Shown: positions 54,054 to 64,000 of the stretch, piece by piece
How positions within the stretch are numbered: position 1 is the first letter of the stretch
How the letters are laid out: each line of letters opens with the position of its first letter
DNA from: a bacterium
GTDB lineage: Bacteria; CLD3; SB21
DNA: 64,000 nucleotides
Reading direction: 5' to 3'
Assembly (NCBI GenBank): GCA_013360215.1
Contig: JABWCP010000011.1
Coordinates: 25,164-89,163 of the forward strand
Notes under the pieces: generated by a model
Database searches by the model: none
What the model saw: only the letters and a program-made list of their open reading frames with translations
Told to the model about the DNA's origin: nothing
Program-made: the position numbers and the translations under genes

Positions 54054-54602
54054 ATGAAAAATTCCGCAACCGCACGACGCTACGCCAAAGCCCTGTTTGA
54101 CATCTCGGTCGAGCAGAACGCGCTGGATGCCGTCTATGCCGATATGCAGAGCATCGCCACGATGATAGAACAGTCGCCGGAATTCCGTGCTTTTTTGCAC
54201 AATCCGGTGATCCCCAATGCGCAGAAAAAAGACGCGATGAAAGCGCTGTTTGATAAAAAAATTCACACCGAAGTGTATCGCTTTATGCATTTGATCTGCG
54301 ATCACGACCGTGAAAACATTTTAGGCGATATGATCGAAGCGTTTGAAACGCTGCGTAATGAAAAACTCGGTTTCATCCATGCGGAGGTTATCTCCGTCGT
54401 GGATATGACCCCCGATCAGGTCAAAGGCGTCACCGAAAAAATCAAGGCCCTGACCGGCAAAACGCCGCAACTGGTTTTCAAAAAAGATGCGTCATTGATC
54501 GGCGGATTTATGGTTCGCATCGGAGATACGATGATTGACGGTACGGTCAAGCATCAGCTGGAACGCCTCAAATCGGCGTTTACGGCCGTGTATCACCATT
54601 GA
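54054..54602 (+). CDS. atpH: ATP synthase F1 subunit delta
   Basis: A 182-residue stator subunit linking F1 to the b stalk. It opens ATARRYAKALFDISVEQ, carries LIGGFMVRIGDTMIDGTVKHQLERLK at its C-terminus, and sits between b and alpha as expected. Confidence 0.95.
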   Translation: MKNSATARRYAKALFDISVEQNALDAVYADMQSIATMIEQSPEFRAFLHNPVIPNAQKKDAMKALFDKKIHTEVYRFMHLICDHDRENILGDMIEAFETLRNEKLGFIHAEVISVVDMTPDQVKGVTEKIKALTGKTPQLVFKKDASLIGGFMVRIGDTMIDGTVKHQLERLKSAFTAVYHH

Positions 54603-54665
54603 TGATGTAAAACATTCGAACGAATAGAGACAAATAAATATAATATAACACAAGGAACCTAAATC

Positions 54666-56192
54666 ATGGCAGTTTCTGTAAGACCAGATGAAGTATCCGG
54701 CATTCTCAAGAAGCAACTTGCTTCTTTTGAACGCGAGATGGATACCTATGAGACGGGTACCGTGCTGCAAGTCGGTGACGGTATTGCCCGTATTTACGGG
54801 TTGACCAAGGCCATGGCGAGCGAGCTGGTGGAATTTCCCAACGGCGTCGTCGGCATGCTTCTCAATCTCGAAGAGGATAATGTGGGTGCCGTACTTTTCG
54901 GCGACTCCTCCGGCATCAAAGAAGGCGATACCGTCAAGCGTACGGGCCGTCTTGCCGAAGTGGCCGTCGGACCGGAAATGCTCGGACGTGTCGTCAACGC
55001 GCTCGGCCAGGCTATCGACGGCAAGGGTGCGATCAATGCCAAACAAAAAACTCTGATCGAACGCAAAGCGCTCGGCGTTATCGAACGTCAATCCGTTAAA
55101 GAGCCGCTTGCTACCGGTATCAAAGCCATCGATGCGATGATCCCGATCGGTCGCGGTCAGCGCGAACTGATCATCGGCGATCGTCAGACGGGTAAAACCG
55201 CCGTTGCGATCGACACGATCATCAATCAAAAAGGCAAAGATGTATTTTGTATCTACGTCGGTATCGGCCAAAAAGAATCCACGATCGCCAAAGTGGTGAA
55301 GATTTTAGAAGATAACGGAGCGATGGCGTACACGACCGTAGTTTCGGCGGCCGCTTCAGAACCTGCACCGTTGCAGTTCCTTGCGCCTTATACCGGTTGC
55401 GCGATCGGCGAACACTACCGTGATAACGGTAAACACGCGCTGGTGATTTATGACGATCTTTCCAAACACGCCGTAGCGTATCGTCAGATGTCGCTGCTGC
55501 TCCGTCGTCCGCCGGGCCGCGAAGCGTATCCGGGCGACGTATTTTATCTGCACAGCCGCTTGCTTGAGCGCGCCGCGAAACTCAATCAGGATCTCGGCGG
55601 CGGTTCGCTGACGGCGCTCCCGATCATCGAAACGCAGGCGAGCGACGTGTCGGCATACATCCCGACCAACGTGATTTCGATCACCGACGGTCAGATATTC
55701 CTCGAATCGAATTTGTTTTATTCCGGCGTACGTCCTGCGATCAACGTCGGTATTTCCGTGTCCCGCGTAGGCGGTAGCGCGCAGATCAAAGCCATGAAAC
55801 AAGTGGCCGGCCGTCTGCGTTTGGAATTGGCCCAGTATCGCGAACTTGAAGCGTTTGCTAAATTTGGTTCCGATCTTGACAAAGCGACACAGCAGCAGCT
55901 TCGCCGCGGTGCGCGTTTGGTGGAAATCCTCAAACAAGGTCAATATCAGCCGATGTCGTTTGATGCGCAAATCACCATCATCTATGCCGCGACCAACGGA
56001 TTCCTTGATGATGTGCCGGTCGGTGATTGCCGTCGTTTTGAAAAAGAACTGACAGAGACGATGGAACTGCGTCACAAAGACGTTTTGTCGGCGATCATGG
56101 AAAAGAAAGAGCTGACGGACGACATCAAAAACAAACTGAATACGATCATCGGCGACTTCAAAGCCGCGTTCAAAGTTACAAAAGAAGACTAA
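54666..56192 (+). CDS. atpA: ATP synthase F1 subunit alpha
   Basis: A 508-residue non-catalytic nucleotide-binding subunit. The P-loop is GDRQTGKT, with [19 protein letters not shown] before it. The alpha signature [18 protein letters not shown] and the Arg-rich [22 protein letters not shown] are present. The start has AAGGA upstream. Confidence 0.97.
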   Translation: MAVSVRPDEVSGILKKQLASFEREMDTYETGTVLQVGDGIARIYGLTKAMASELVEFPNGVVGMLLNLEEDNVGAVLFGDSSGIKEGDTVKRTGRLAEVAVGPEMLGRVVNALGQAIDGKGAINAKQKTLIERKALGVIERQSVKEPLATGIKAIDAMIPIGRGQRELIIGDRQTGKTAVAIDTIINQKGKDVFCIYVGIGQKESTIAKVVKILEDNGAMAYTTVVSAAASEPAPLQFLAPYTGCAIGEHYRDNGKHALVIYDDLSKHAVAYRQMSLLLRRPPGREAYPGDVFYLHSRLLERAAKLNQDLGGGSLTALPIIETQASDVSAYIPTNVISITDGQIFLESNLFYSGVRPAINVGISVSRVGGSAQIKAMKQVAGRLRLELAQYRELEAFAKFGSDLDKATQQQLRRGARLVEILKQGQYQPMSFDAQITIIYAATNGFLDDVPVGDCRRFEKELTETMELRHKDVLSAIMEKKELTDDIKNKLNTIIGDFKAAFKVTKED

Positions 56193-56204
56193 ACGGAAAT
56201 CTTT

Positions 56205-56549
56205 ATGCGAAACGTACTGCTTCTTTTCGGTTGGGTGATGTTGGCCGGTTGCGGTCCCAAAGAAATACCGGCGGAGCCGATGGCCACAATCACTTACGAA
56301 GTCATGCGCAGCAAATCGTTCCTCGTGGATGATGTGAAGTTCGAGGAATTGCCCGATGCCGATCTGGAACCGATCGTCAAAAAACTTGGTTTTACGCCGT
56401 CGGATTACCGGCATACCGTAAAACTTTTTGACAACGATGCGGCCAAAAAAAGTGATCTGGCTGTGCGTATCGGCAAATTGCTGCAGAGCGACTTGGAAAA
56501 AGCAAGTCAGAACGATTCCACTGTTTTCAAACAACTGATGACCAAATGA
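56205..56549 (+). CDS. Small lipoprotein 1 in the ATP synthase operon
   Basis: A 114-residue predicted lipoprotein with the lipobox LAGC (Cys17) and a mature domain of about 97 residues. Its core, FEELPDADLEPIVKKLGFTPSDY, resembles FEEVTAADLEAFAKPYGYTGADM of the next gene, so the two look like an old tandem duplication. The pattern loosely recalls DUF4296-type small lipoproteins of Bacteroidota. It starts 12 bases after atpA and overlaps the next gene by 4 bases. The function is unknown. Confidence 0.8.
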   Translation: MRNVLLLFGWVMLAGCGPKEIPAEPMATITYEVMRSKSFLVDDVKFEELPDADLEPIVKKLGFTPSDYRHTVKLFDNDAAKKSDLAVRIGKLLQSDLEKASQNDSTVFKQLMTK

Positions 56550-56905
56550 AACGTATCGCACGCATTATTACTCTGATTTGTATCGGCGCGGCATTGTACG
56601 GATGTGCGCCCAAAGCGCAGGAAGTTCCGATGGAAACGTTTGTGGACATCTGGATTCAGGCGCAGAGTGATTCCGCTTTCAAAGTCAAATACGCCAAACC
56701 TTTTGAAGAGGTCACGGCGGCGGATTTGGAAGCATTTGCAAAGCCGTACGGCTATACCGGCGCGGATATGAAGTTTACCACGTCGGAAATCATCAGCAAA
56801 AACAAAAACAAAGAAAACGAATTTCTGGAACGGATGAACGAAGCGACGCTGCGGACACTCAATGAGAAGCCCGACACATCGGCGGTCATCGAATCCAAAA
56901 AGTAA
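56546..56905 (+). CDS. Small lipoprotein 2 in the ATP synthase operon
   Basis: A 119-residue predicted lipoprotein with the lipobox LYGC (Cys21). Its start overlaps lipoprotein 1 (ATGA) and its stop is 9 bases before atpG, so it is embedded in the operon. The central segment matches that of the preceding gene in order and spacing of hydrophobic and charged positions. It carries a Lys/Asn-rich helix after the shared core. The function is unknown; an outer-membrane-facing location is predicted from the lipid anchor. Confidence 0.8.
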   Translation: MKRIARIITLICIGAALYGCAPKAQEVPMETFVDIWIQAQSDSAFKVKYAKPFEEVTAADLEAFAKPYGYTGADMKFTTSEIISKNKNKENEFLERMNEATLRTLNEKPDTSAVIESKK

Positions 56906-56914
56906 ACACACACT

Positions 56915-57802
56915 ATGGCGACATTACGCGAAATCAAACGACGCATCGTATCCGTCAAAAGTACGCAAAAAATCACCAAGGCCATGAAAATGGTGGCGGC
57001 GGCTAAACTCCGCCGAGCGCAGGAAAATATTATTTCCGCGCGTCCGTATGCTTACAAACTCGGTGCGTTGATCAAACATCTGGCACGCAATGAAGAAGTA
57101 CAACAAAATCCGCTGATCAAACCGCGCGATGTAAAAAACATCATGATCGTCGTCGTGACGGCCGATCGTTCCTTGTGCGGTGCGTTCAATACCAACATTA
57201 TTCGTTATGTCAATAATCTGCTTAAGGGCGACCTCAAGTCCAAATTGGATAACAACAATGTGAAGTTGGTTACGGTCGGACGTAAAGGGGATGAGTTTTT
57301 TACCAAACGTCATTTTCCGGTCGTATTTCGTCATGCTAATTTTTTCAATCACCTCAATTTTGACGATGCATCGAAGGTGATCACATATTGCGTGCAGGAA
57401 TATTCGGCCGGACGTGTGGATGAAGTGCATGTCGTGTATAACGAATTCAAATCGGCGATTCAGCAAAATCTCGTGATGGAAAGACTTTTGCCGGTGGAAC
57501 CTGAAAAAGTCGAATCGTCCAATGTGAAGTACAATATCGAAACGGATTATATCTACGAACCTTCGCAATACGAAATCATCAATACGCTGATCCCGCGTCA
57601 TCTGAACGTGCAGATGTGGCGTATTTTGCTGGAATCATTTGCCGCCGAAATGGGTGCGCGTATGACGGCGATGGAGTCGGCAACGGAGAATGCGGGCGAT
57701 TTGATTCGAACGTTGACCTTGTATTATAACCGTGCTCGCCAAGCCGCGATCACCAAAGAAATATTGGAAGTCGTCTCCGGTGCGGAGGCTTTGCGGAAGT
57801 AA
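56915..57802 (+). CDS. atpG: ATP synthase F1 subunit gamma
   Basis: A 295-residue central rotor shaft. The N-terminal helix TLREIKRRIVSVKSTQKITKAMKMVAAAKLRRAQ and the C-terminal RMTAMESATENAGDLIRTLTLYYNRARQAAITKEI-type helix, quoted here as family hallmarks, are clear, as is the Rossmann-like segment TADRSLCGAFN. It is separated from alpha by the two lipoprotein genes. Confidence 0.96.
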   Translation: MATLREIKRRIVSVKSTQKITKAMKMVAAAKLRRAQENIISARPYAYKLGALIKHLARNEEVQQNPLIKPRDVKNIMIVVVTADRSLCGAFNTNIIRYVNNLLKGDLKSKLDNNNVKLVTVGRKGDEFFTKRHFPVVFRHANFFNHLNFDDASKVITYCVQEYSAGRVDEVHVVYNEFKSAIQQNLVMERLLPVEPEKVESSNVKYNIETDYIYEPSQYEIINTLIPRHLNVQMWRILLESFAAEMGARMTAMESATENAGDLIRTLTLYYNRARQAAITKEILEVVSGAEALRK

Positions 57803-57825
57803 ATTTTTACGTAGAGGGATAGGGT

Positions 57826-58932
57826 ATGTTTAGGGGATGTTCTTTGACAATACGTTACGTTTTTTTAGTCGCTACGATGGTTACGCGTCTGACGGCCGGA
57901 GAAGAAAATGGTGTCGGTTTTACATTTCTCGGAAGCCGTCCGGACGCACGTTCTGCGGCGATCGGTCCGATGGTGGCAATTCCCAATGCATGGTCCGCTT
58001 TTTACAATCCGGCGGGAATTGCTTTCGTTACCGGTTTTGATATGAGTCAAAGCACTAATGACTATATCGCAAACTCAACTATCAATTTTTGGACGTTGGG
58101 TTTGGGGCATTCACGTTTTGGGTCATTAGCTGTCAATAATTACCTATTTAATTATCTGAGAACGCAGATTACCAACGAAGAACATCCGGATGGTACAGGT
58201 GAATATTATCATCCTTATGAAAAAGCATTTTCTGCGTCTTATGCGTATGCTTGGTCCGGTTGGCTTGCCGTGGGTATTTCTCATAAATGGGTCCGCGCTG
58301 ATTATGGCCCGGTAACAGCAAAAGTACAATTTAATGATATCGGTATTATGGCGCGCCTTCCCCTCGTATGGCTCAACACAAGCGGTTATCATCATGAGAT
58401 GAGTGCCGGATTTAGCAGTATCAATAATCGCGCAGGGAAAAAACCGATATTTGAGGCATCAGGAAAAGCGATGACTGATCGGTTGTCTGGCGATAGTGCT
58501 TTTTGGTATTGGGAATACAAACCAATGAATACACCAAAATTTGACTTTTGGGCATTTGCTTATACACTTTCATACCAATCCGATGCGTGGCGCTTCACTG
58601 TATTCAAAGGTATGATTCAGTTAGTTTACAAAGATGCCAATTTGCTAGATGATGAACTGCGTATCGGAACGGAATGGACTATATTTGATATGTTGTCTTT
58701 GCGTGCACAGACTAAAAATTTTGAGAAACCAAAGAATAAGCCGCAATACAAAGAAAAATTAATAGGCGGCGCGTACGGCGCTTCGGTGATTATACCTCTC
58801 AAAGCTTTAGCCCTATCGCAATGGGATATTACACCGCGTATAGATTGGACACGTAGTCGCGGGTTATACGAAAAACAAACGTACACGTATTGGAATTTTG
58901 GAATACAAATGAATTTTTGGAATACGAAATAA
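57826..58932 (+). CDS. PorV/PorQ-like outer-membrane beta-barrel protein
   Basis: A 368-residue exported protein. A signal peptide leads into FTFLGSRPDARSAAIGPMVAIPNAWSAFYNPAGIAF, the opening typical of PorV/PorQ/UPF0164 barrels (cited as family pattern), followed by alternating strands with many aromatic residues and a terminal NFGIQMNFW. PorV shuttles type IX secretion cargo in Bacteroidota; a general barrel role is equally possible. It lies between atpG and atpD and is visibly more AT-rich than either neighbour. Confidence 0.78.
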   Translation: MFRGCSLTIRYVFLVATMVTRLTAGEENGVGFTFLGSRPDARSAAIGPMVAIPNAWSAFYNPAGIAFVTGFDMSQSTNDYIANSTINFWTLGLGHSRFGSLAVNNYLFNYLRTQITNEEHPDGTGEYYHPYEKAFSASYAYAWSGWLAVGISHKWVRADYGPVTAKVQFNDIGIMARLPLVWLNTSGYHHEMSAGFSSINNRAGKKPIFEASGKAMTDRLSGDSAFWYWEYKPMNTPKFDFWAFAYTLSYQSDAWRFTVFKGMIQLVYKDANLLDDELRIGTEWTIFDMLSLRAQTKNFEKPKNKPQYKEKLIGGAYGASVIIPLKALALSQWDITPRIDWTRSRGLYEKQTYTYWNFGIQMNFWNTK

Positions 58933-58952
58933 TTTAACACATATAGAATTAA

Positions 58953-60362
<1,410 letters not shown>

Positions 60363-60383
60363 TCGGTAAACGAAGGAAACATC

Positions 60384-60800
60384 ATGGATAATAATAAATA
60401 TCATTTGGAAATCATCTCACCGCGCCATGTCGTGTTCAAAGGGGAAGTTGAGAGCTTTACGGCCCCGGGTGCGAGTGGTAGTTTCCAGATCCTCAAAAAC
60501 CACACGGCTTATATTTCATCGGTACTTATCGGTGAAGTCAAAATCCGTCACACGGACGGGTATGACGAAATTTATGCAACGAGCGGCGGTTTTGTGGAAG
60601 TGGAACACAATAAAGTTACTTTTCTTGCGGAGACCTGCGAAAAAGTCAGTTCGATTGACTTGATTCGCGCTCAGGAATCTTACGAGCGCGCCCGCAAACG
60701 TCTTGAAGATCGTTCCAGCTACGATCCCGAGCGTTCGCGTCAGGCATTGCTTCGTGCGCGCAATCGTTTGCGTCTTGCGGAAAAATACAACAAACAATAA
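60384..60800 (+). CDS. atpC: ATP synthase F1 subunit epsilon
   Basis: A 138-residue subunit of the rotor with the N-terminal beta-sandwich (LEIISPRHVVFKGEVESFTAPG, GSFQILKNHTAYIS, TSGGFVEVEHNKVTFLAE) and the C-terminal two-helix regulatory domain, complete here. It is the last gene of the operon; the terminator lies 22 bases beyond its stop. Confidence 0.95.
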   Translation: MDNNKYHLEIISPRHVVFKGEVESFTAPGASGSFQILKNHTAYISSVLIGEVKIRHTDGYDEIYATSGGFVEVEHNKVTFLAETCEKVSSIDLIRAQESYERARKRLEDRSSYDPERSRQALLRARNRLRLAEKYNKQ

Positions 60801-60822
60801 AACAAGATTGTGTCTGATACAC

Positions 60823-60853
60823 AAAAGCCCTCGTAAATATAACGAGGGCTTTT
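60823..60853 (+). terminator. Intrinsic terminator of the ATP synthase operon
   Basis: A perfect 12-bp stem AAAAGCCCTCGT/ACGAGGGCTTTT with a 7-base loop, followed by TGTTTTA. With the A/T flanks it can serve both strands. Confidence 0.92.
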
Positions 60854-60923
60854 TGTTTTATGGGACAATGCCCCCGGTAAATACGGAGCGATTTTCCGGG
60901 AACGATAGTGTGTCATATTACGC

Positions 60924-60986
60924 TCACGAAGGCGCAAAGTCAGCAAAGCGAAATTTAGGCCTTAGAGTCTTTGCGTCTTTGCGAGA
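60924..60986. repeat. Imperfect inverted repeat of the CGCAAAG / CTTTGCG type
   Basis: The left arm holds GGCGCAAAGTCAGCAAAGCG and the right arm AGTCTTTGCGTCTTTGCGAG. They are imperfect inverses around an AT-rich centre. Sequences of this type recur as interspersed noncoding repeats in many bacterial genomes. No coding potential is seen; only one copy is in the window. Confidence 0.6.
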
Positions 60987-61036
60987 AGTGGTATTAGCTT
61001 TTGAACATGCAACAGATATTCTCATGCATACTTTCC

Positions 61037-64000
61037 TCACCGTATGACGGCGAATTTGACAAGTGATGTACCGGCCGATGATTCGATATGGGCGATATAG
61101 ACACCTGCCGCGATCAGATGATTTTCTTCAGTACGCAGATTCCAGTACTCGGTGGCCGTGTAGCTATCCGGCCGTCCGTCGTCTGCCGAAGCGGTAGGGT
61201 CTTTGCGGCCGTTATCGGAGCGTGCATTGTGATGCAGAGTTTTGACAAGGTCCCCGGCGACGGTAAAGATGCGAATGGTACAGCGCTGAGGCAGGTGGGT
61301 AAACTGTATGCGTCCGGACTCCAGCGCACCGCCGATGCGCGTGTAATAAGGATTGGGCACAACGCGTATATCCTTCATGGATTTACGAAGTTGTTTATTA
61401 CTCGTGACTTTCTGATCGGCCATGGTGGTAAAGGTGTATCGGTCTTCATAGCGCAAAAGATGCGCCACACGGATTTTTAGCGTACCATTGTCCACCCAGT
61501 TACTGAAGATGGTGTGTCTTTCAGCCGCGGTGATCGCTGTCCCGCCGTCAGAAGCGGCACCTCGTGCTGTGACATATAAGCTATGCAGAGCGATAGCATA
61601 AGGATTGGGTGTTGCTGAAACAGCGTCGCCCCGGTAACCCATCCACATCACACCGTAGGATGGGCGAGTGTACGGCGATGGAAAGAAGTTCATTGCACGC
61701 GTACCACCGCTGTAGGTATTGGTATCGAAGTACGTGTAGTTAAAACGGCCCACACCATTAAAGATGGTGTTTAAACCATCTAATGTCCATGCGTCAAAGT
61801 TATCACGGTCACGGAAGTTGACTTCGATCTGACGTTGTCCGGGGCGGGTGCGGTCTACATCATAAACCCGGAATGGCGCCAGTGTGGTATCATGGGAGGC
61901 ACTCGTGCTGCCGGTACCATGCCGGTAGATGATCTGCCATTCACCGGGATTGCGGCTGAAGACGATGTCCATATCATGGCGCTGATCTTGATCAACACCT
62001 CCGATGCCCCAGAACTCTTCGGTGAATTCGAAAATACCATTCCCGTACGGCAACCCACCGGGGCCGGAATACCAGCGGGGATCGGAGAGATTGTAAGATT
62101 GGAATATGCTGCCGATCGTATAGGTAATCGATGGTACGCCGGTATGGCAATAGACCTGCACTTCAACACCGTCCACGATACCAAAGTCCTGCGGGGGATA
62201 GTCCGCTGTGCTGCTGTAGGATATAGCGGTGTGAAAGAGGGCATCATCATAGGCAGCATCGGTACCGCTGTCCCATACACCATTGCTATTGATATCAATG
62301 AACGTACGCGGATCATCAACACGGCTGGAGAAAGGACGCACGCTCTGATCGGTAGTATCTATGACCCGGTAGGCGAGCTGTCCGGGCGAGTACAGCGCAT
62401 CATAGAATACCGGAGAACCATTGACGGAGTCCGGGAGGTTGAAGAATTCGATACGATAGGTAGTGCTGCGCATCTGATCGGGGAATACATTGCGCAGACG
62501 GATCATGGCATCAGCGTAGCCGGCTATATGCGCGGCGGTATCGCTCAAGGCGCCATAGCCGCTGATCGTACCTGAGATGGCTTTCATGGGCGTGGCCGAG
62601 AGGATGTTATCACGCAGGGAAGATTCCTGGCTGACGGGAATACCCGAGGGCATACGCATCCACAGGCCATTGATCAGGACGCTGTCCGGCAGATCGATGT
62701 AGGGTTGTGCGTCGTAAGCGGTGACGGCGTAATAGTAGGTATGACCGTTGATCAGGGAGGAATCGCTGAAGGCGTAACGCAGTCCGGTGTTATCGCCCAG
62801 ATGAACGGAGCGTGAGGTCAGGTTGCCATTTTCGTCAATCTGACGTTCGAAGATAGTGCCAAGGGTATCGGCTTTGTCGAACTCGGCGATTTTGGTAAAG
62901 CCGCCTTGGATACCGGTGAGGCTGCGATAGACGCGGTAGCCTTGGAAGTCGTAGGTGATGTAGTCGGCACGGAAGCCATTGGCCTTGGTGATACCGGCAT
63001 TTTCTCCGAAGTTATCGGGCACGGATTCGGCGTTGTTTTTCCAGGTGAGACTGATATTGCCGTCACGGGCGGAGATATCGCATTGTGGTGCATCCGGTGC
63101 AGAGGGCATGGTAAAGCCGCTGCCGGCCATACGCTGCAGATAGCTGTCGTTGGCCCACAGGCGGGCTACGGCGCTAAGGTGGTCATCTCCTGAGCCACCT
63201 ACCACCGCCGCCCATATCTCCTGCGTGGAGCCGGCTTCCATACGAAACGGGCCAGTGGAAAGCAGGATACGTTTATCTGCTGGAGAGTTATCAATATTAG
63301 TGCCAACAAACGGATTACCGGGGAAAAGCCAGCGATTAAATGTACCATATGGGACAGAACCATCCGTCCTGAGACCTTGTAACATCCGATAACGTGCGAG
63401 GTTATTCTCCGGATCGTCATGAGGAAATTCATACATGGCGGTAGCCCCCATCCACACGGAGCCTCCACCGAGCGCACGCGGGATATATTTATTGGTTGAA
63501 GGATCGTAGGTGAGGATTTGTTTTTGATGTTGAAACTTCATGGCATACAGCGGGGCAAGACTATCACTGTTTACCAGAGGCCCTTGCAAAAAATCAAATC
63601 CTACCGCTAGAGGCGCATCCGTATTATCGTAGTTGTATGCATATCCCAGTCCGCGAATCGAATCAGAGCCAAAAAGGTCGTTACCGGAATTGGCCACATC
63701 ACAATCCATCCAAAGACCGAAGTACGCACCCGGGTAGGAGGTATTGGTTTTATTAGTGATCGTGTATTTTAAGATAACAGCATCCTCAAGTATGGGTTTA
63801 TCAAAGACAAATGATTCGAGGGTGATTTCAAGACCGAGCCCGGGTGAGGGACTTGATATGTGCTCCCACGGGTTGAGTGTAGTATCCAGATCATTGAAGA
63901 TGGCCCATGTTTGTTGATCAGCGATTAAAGCAGGATCACCGTTTGCATCCAGTCCCGCCTCTTGTGGCCACTGATCCCAGTCCGTTCCACTGCGCGCCTG
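61037..64000 (-). CDS. Large secreted protein with type IX-like C-terminal domain (5' truncated)
   Basis: The frame stays open to the window edge, so the N-terminus is missing; 987 residues are visible. The middle contains fibronectin-III-like segments (for example GHTYYYAVTAYDAQPY). The C-terminal stretch KDIRVVPNPYYTRIG, RIQFTHLPQRCTIRIFTVAGDLVKTL and LIAAGVYIAHIES matches the FlgD-like/type IX secretion sorting domain in which VxPNP opens the domain and a GVY-x-h strand closes it. It was probably exported to the cell surface. The function is unknown. Confidence 0.87.
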   Translation of the reverse strand, partial: QARSGTDWDQWPQEAGLDANGDPALIADQQTWAIFNDLDTTLNPWEHISSPSPGLGLEITLESFVFDKPILEDAVILKYTITNKTNTSYPGAYFGLWMDCDVANSGNDLFGSDSIRGLGYAYNYDNTDAPLAVGFDFLQGPLVNSDSLAPLYAMKFQHQKQILTYDPSTNKYIPRALGGGSVWMGATAMYEFPHDDPENNLARYRMLQGLRTDGSVPYGTFNRWLFPGNPFVGTNIDNSPADKRILLSTGPFRMEAGSTQEIWAAVVGGSGDDHLSAVARLWANDSYLQRMAGSGFTMPSAPDAPQCDISARDGNISLTWKNNAESVPDNFGENAGITKANGFRADYITYDFQGYRVYRSLTGIQGGFTKIAEFDKADTLGTIFERQIDENGNLTSRSVHLGDNTGLRYAFSDSSLINGHTYYYAVTAYDAQPYIDLPDSVLINGLWMRMPSGIPVSQESSLRDNILSATPMKAISGTISGYGALSDTAAHIAGYADAMIRLRNVFPDQMRSTTYRIEFFNLPDSVNGSPVFYDALYSPGQLAYRVIDTTDQSVRPFSSRVDDPRTFIDINSNGVWDSGTDAAYDDALFHTAISYSSTADYPPQDFGIVDGVEVQVYCHTGVPSITYTIGSIFQSYNLSDPRWYSGPGGLPYGNGIFEFTEEFWGIGGVDQDQRHDMDIVFSRNPGEWQIIYRHGTGSTSASHDTTLAPFRVYDVDRTRPGQRQIEVNFRDRDNFDAWTLDGLNTIFNGVGRFNYTYFDTNTYSGGTRAMNFFPSPYTRPSYGVMWMGYRGDAVSATPNPYAIALHSLYVTARGAASDGGTAITAAERHTIFSNWVDNGTLKIRVAHLLRYEDRYTFTTMADQKVTSNKQLRKSMKDIRVVPNPYYTRIGGALESGRIQFTHLPQRCTIRIFTVAGDLVKTLHHNARSDNGRKDPTASADDGRPDSYTATEYWNLRTEENHLIAAGVYIAHIESSAGTSLVKFAVIR

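Noticed and set aside
55356..56561. A 401-codon open frame antisense to atpA
   Set aside because: It mirrors the strongly biased codons of atpA, has no ribosome site or family motif, and atpA is certain.

Overview
The window carries about 60 protein-coding genes, densely packed, with no rRNA, tRNA, CRISPR array or insertion sequence that I could see. It looks like chromosomal DNA of a Gram-negative bacterium of the FCB superphylum (Bacteroidota, Ignavibacteriota, Calditrichota or KSB1-like). The reasons are an LpxL-like lipid A acyltransferase, a TonB-dependent receptor with a carboxypeptidase-regulatory domain, OmpH/Skp, a PorV/PorQ-like barrel, a large secreted protein with a type IX-like C-terminal domain, two sensor kinases with two-component-regulator propellers and Y_Y_Y domains, and demethylmenaquinone methyltransferase. 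I cannot name a genus. GC content by eye is near 45-50 percent, lower in a few genes.

Layout. Positions 1-6519 (+): phosphate uptake and sensing, pstC (5' truncated), pstA, pstB, phoU, a PhoB-like regulator, a PhoR-like kinase and an unknown gene. 6521-9394 (-): ftsE, a double-SPOR lipoprotein, a DUF971 protein, an alpha/beta hydrolase and an Hpt protein. 9527-10914 (+): XTP/dITP pyrophosphatase and a deacetylase-like lipoprotein. 10922-14653 (-): BchI/MoxR-like AAA ATPase, OmpH-like chaperone, a membrane protein and plsY. 14818-20227 (-): a signalling island of two paralogous single-domain receivers, each preceded by the same 42-bp palindrome-plus-half-site element, then a NarL-type regulator and a giant propeller kinase. 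20340-20813 (-): a hotdog thioesterase. 20951-25856 (+): an operon beginning with an unusual CwlD-like amidase/PdaA-like deacetylase fusion, then ubiE, a cyclodeaminase-like gene, a 49-residue membrane protein and a SpoIIE/RsbU-type phosphatase. 25927-31600 (+): TonB-dependent receptor, M28 peptidase, ECF-like sigma factor and a single-pass membrane protein. 31594-41844 (-): a long co-directional run, read from rnhA through the lipid A acyltransferase, a receiver-kinase hybrid, a NUDIX hydrolase, a TMEM175-like channel, a DPP IV-like peptidase and a YheT-like hydrolase to a TPR-CHAT protease. 42168-42713 (+): a YfiR-like protein. 42816-49792 (-): NarL-type regulator, class V aminotransferase, methyltransferase, second propeller kinase and fdhD. 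50025-60800 (+): one apparent transcription unit from a near-consensus promoter, with M23 peptidase, bactofilin and the whole F1Fo ATP synthase, interrupted by two related lipoproteins and a PorV-like barrel. 61037-64000 (-): a large secreted protein truncated by the window edge.

The strongest candidates for undescribed biology are: the fused amidase-deacetylase, which resembles the two enzymes that make muramic delta-lactam in endospore cortex; the twin receivers with identical operator architecture; the sigma factor/membrane protein/CHAT protease convergence; and the foreign-looking envelope genes plus an internal hairpin inside the ATP synthase operon.
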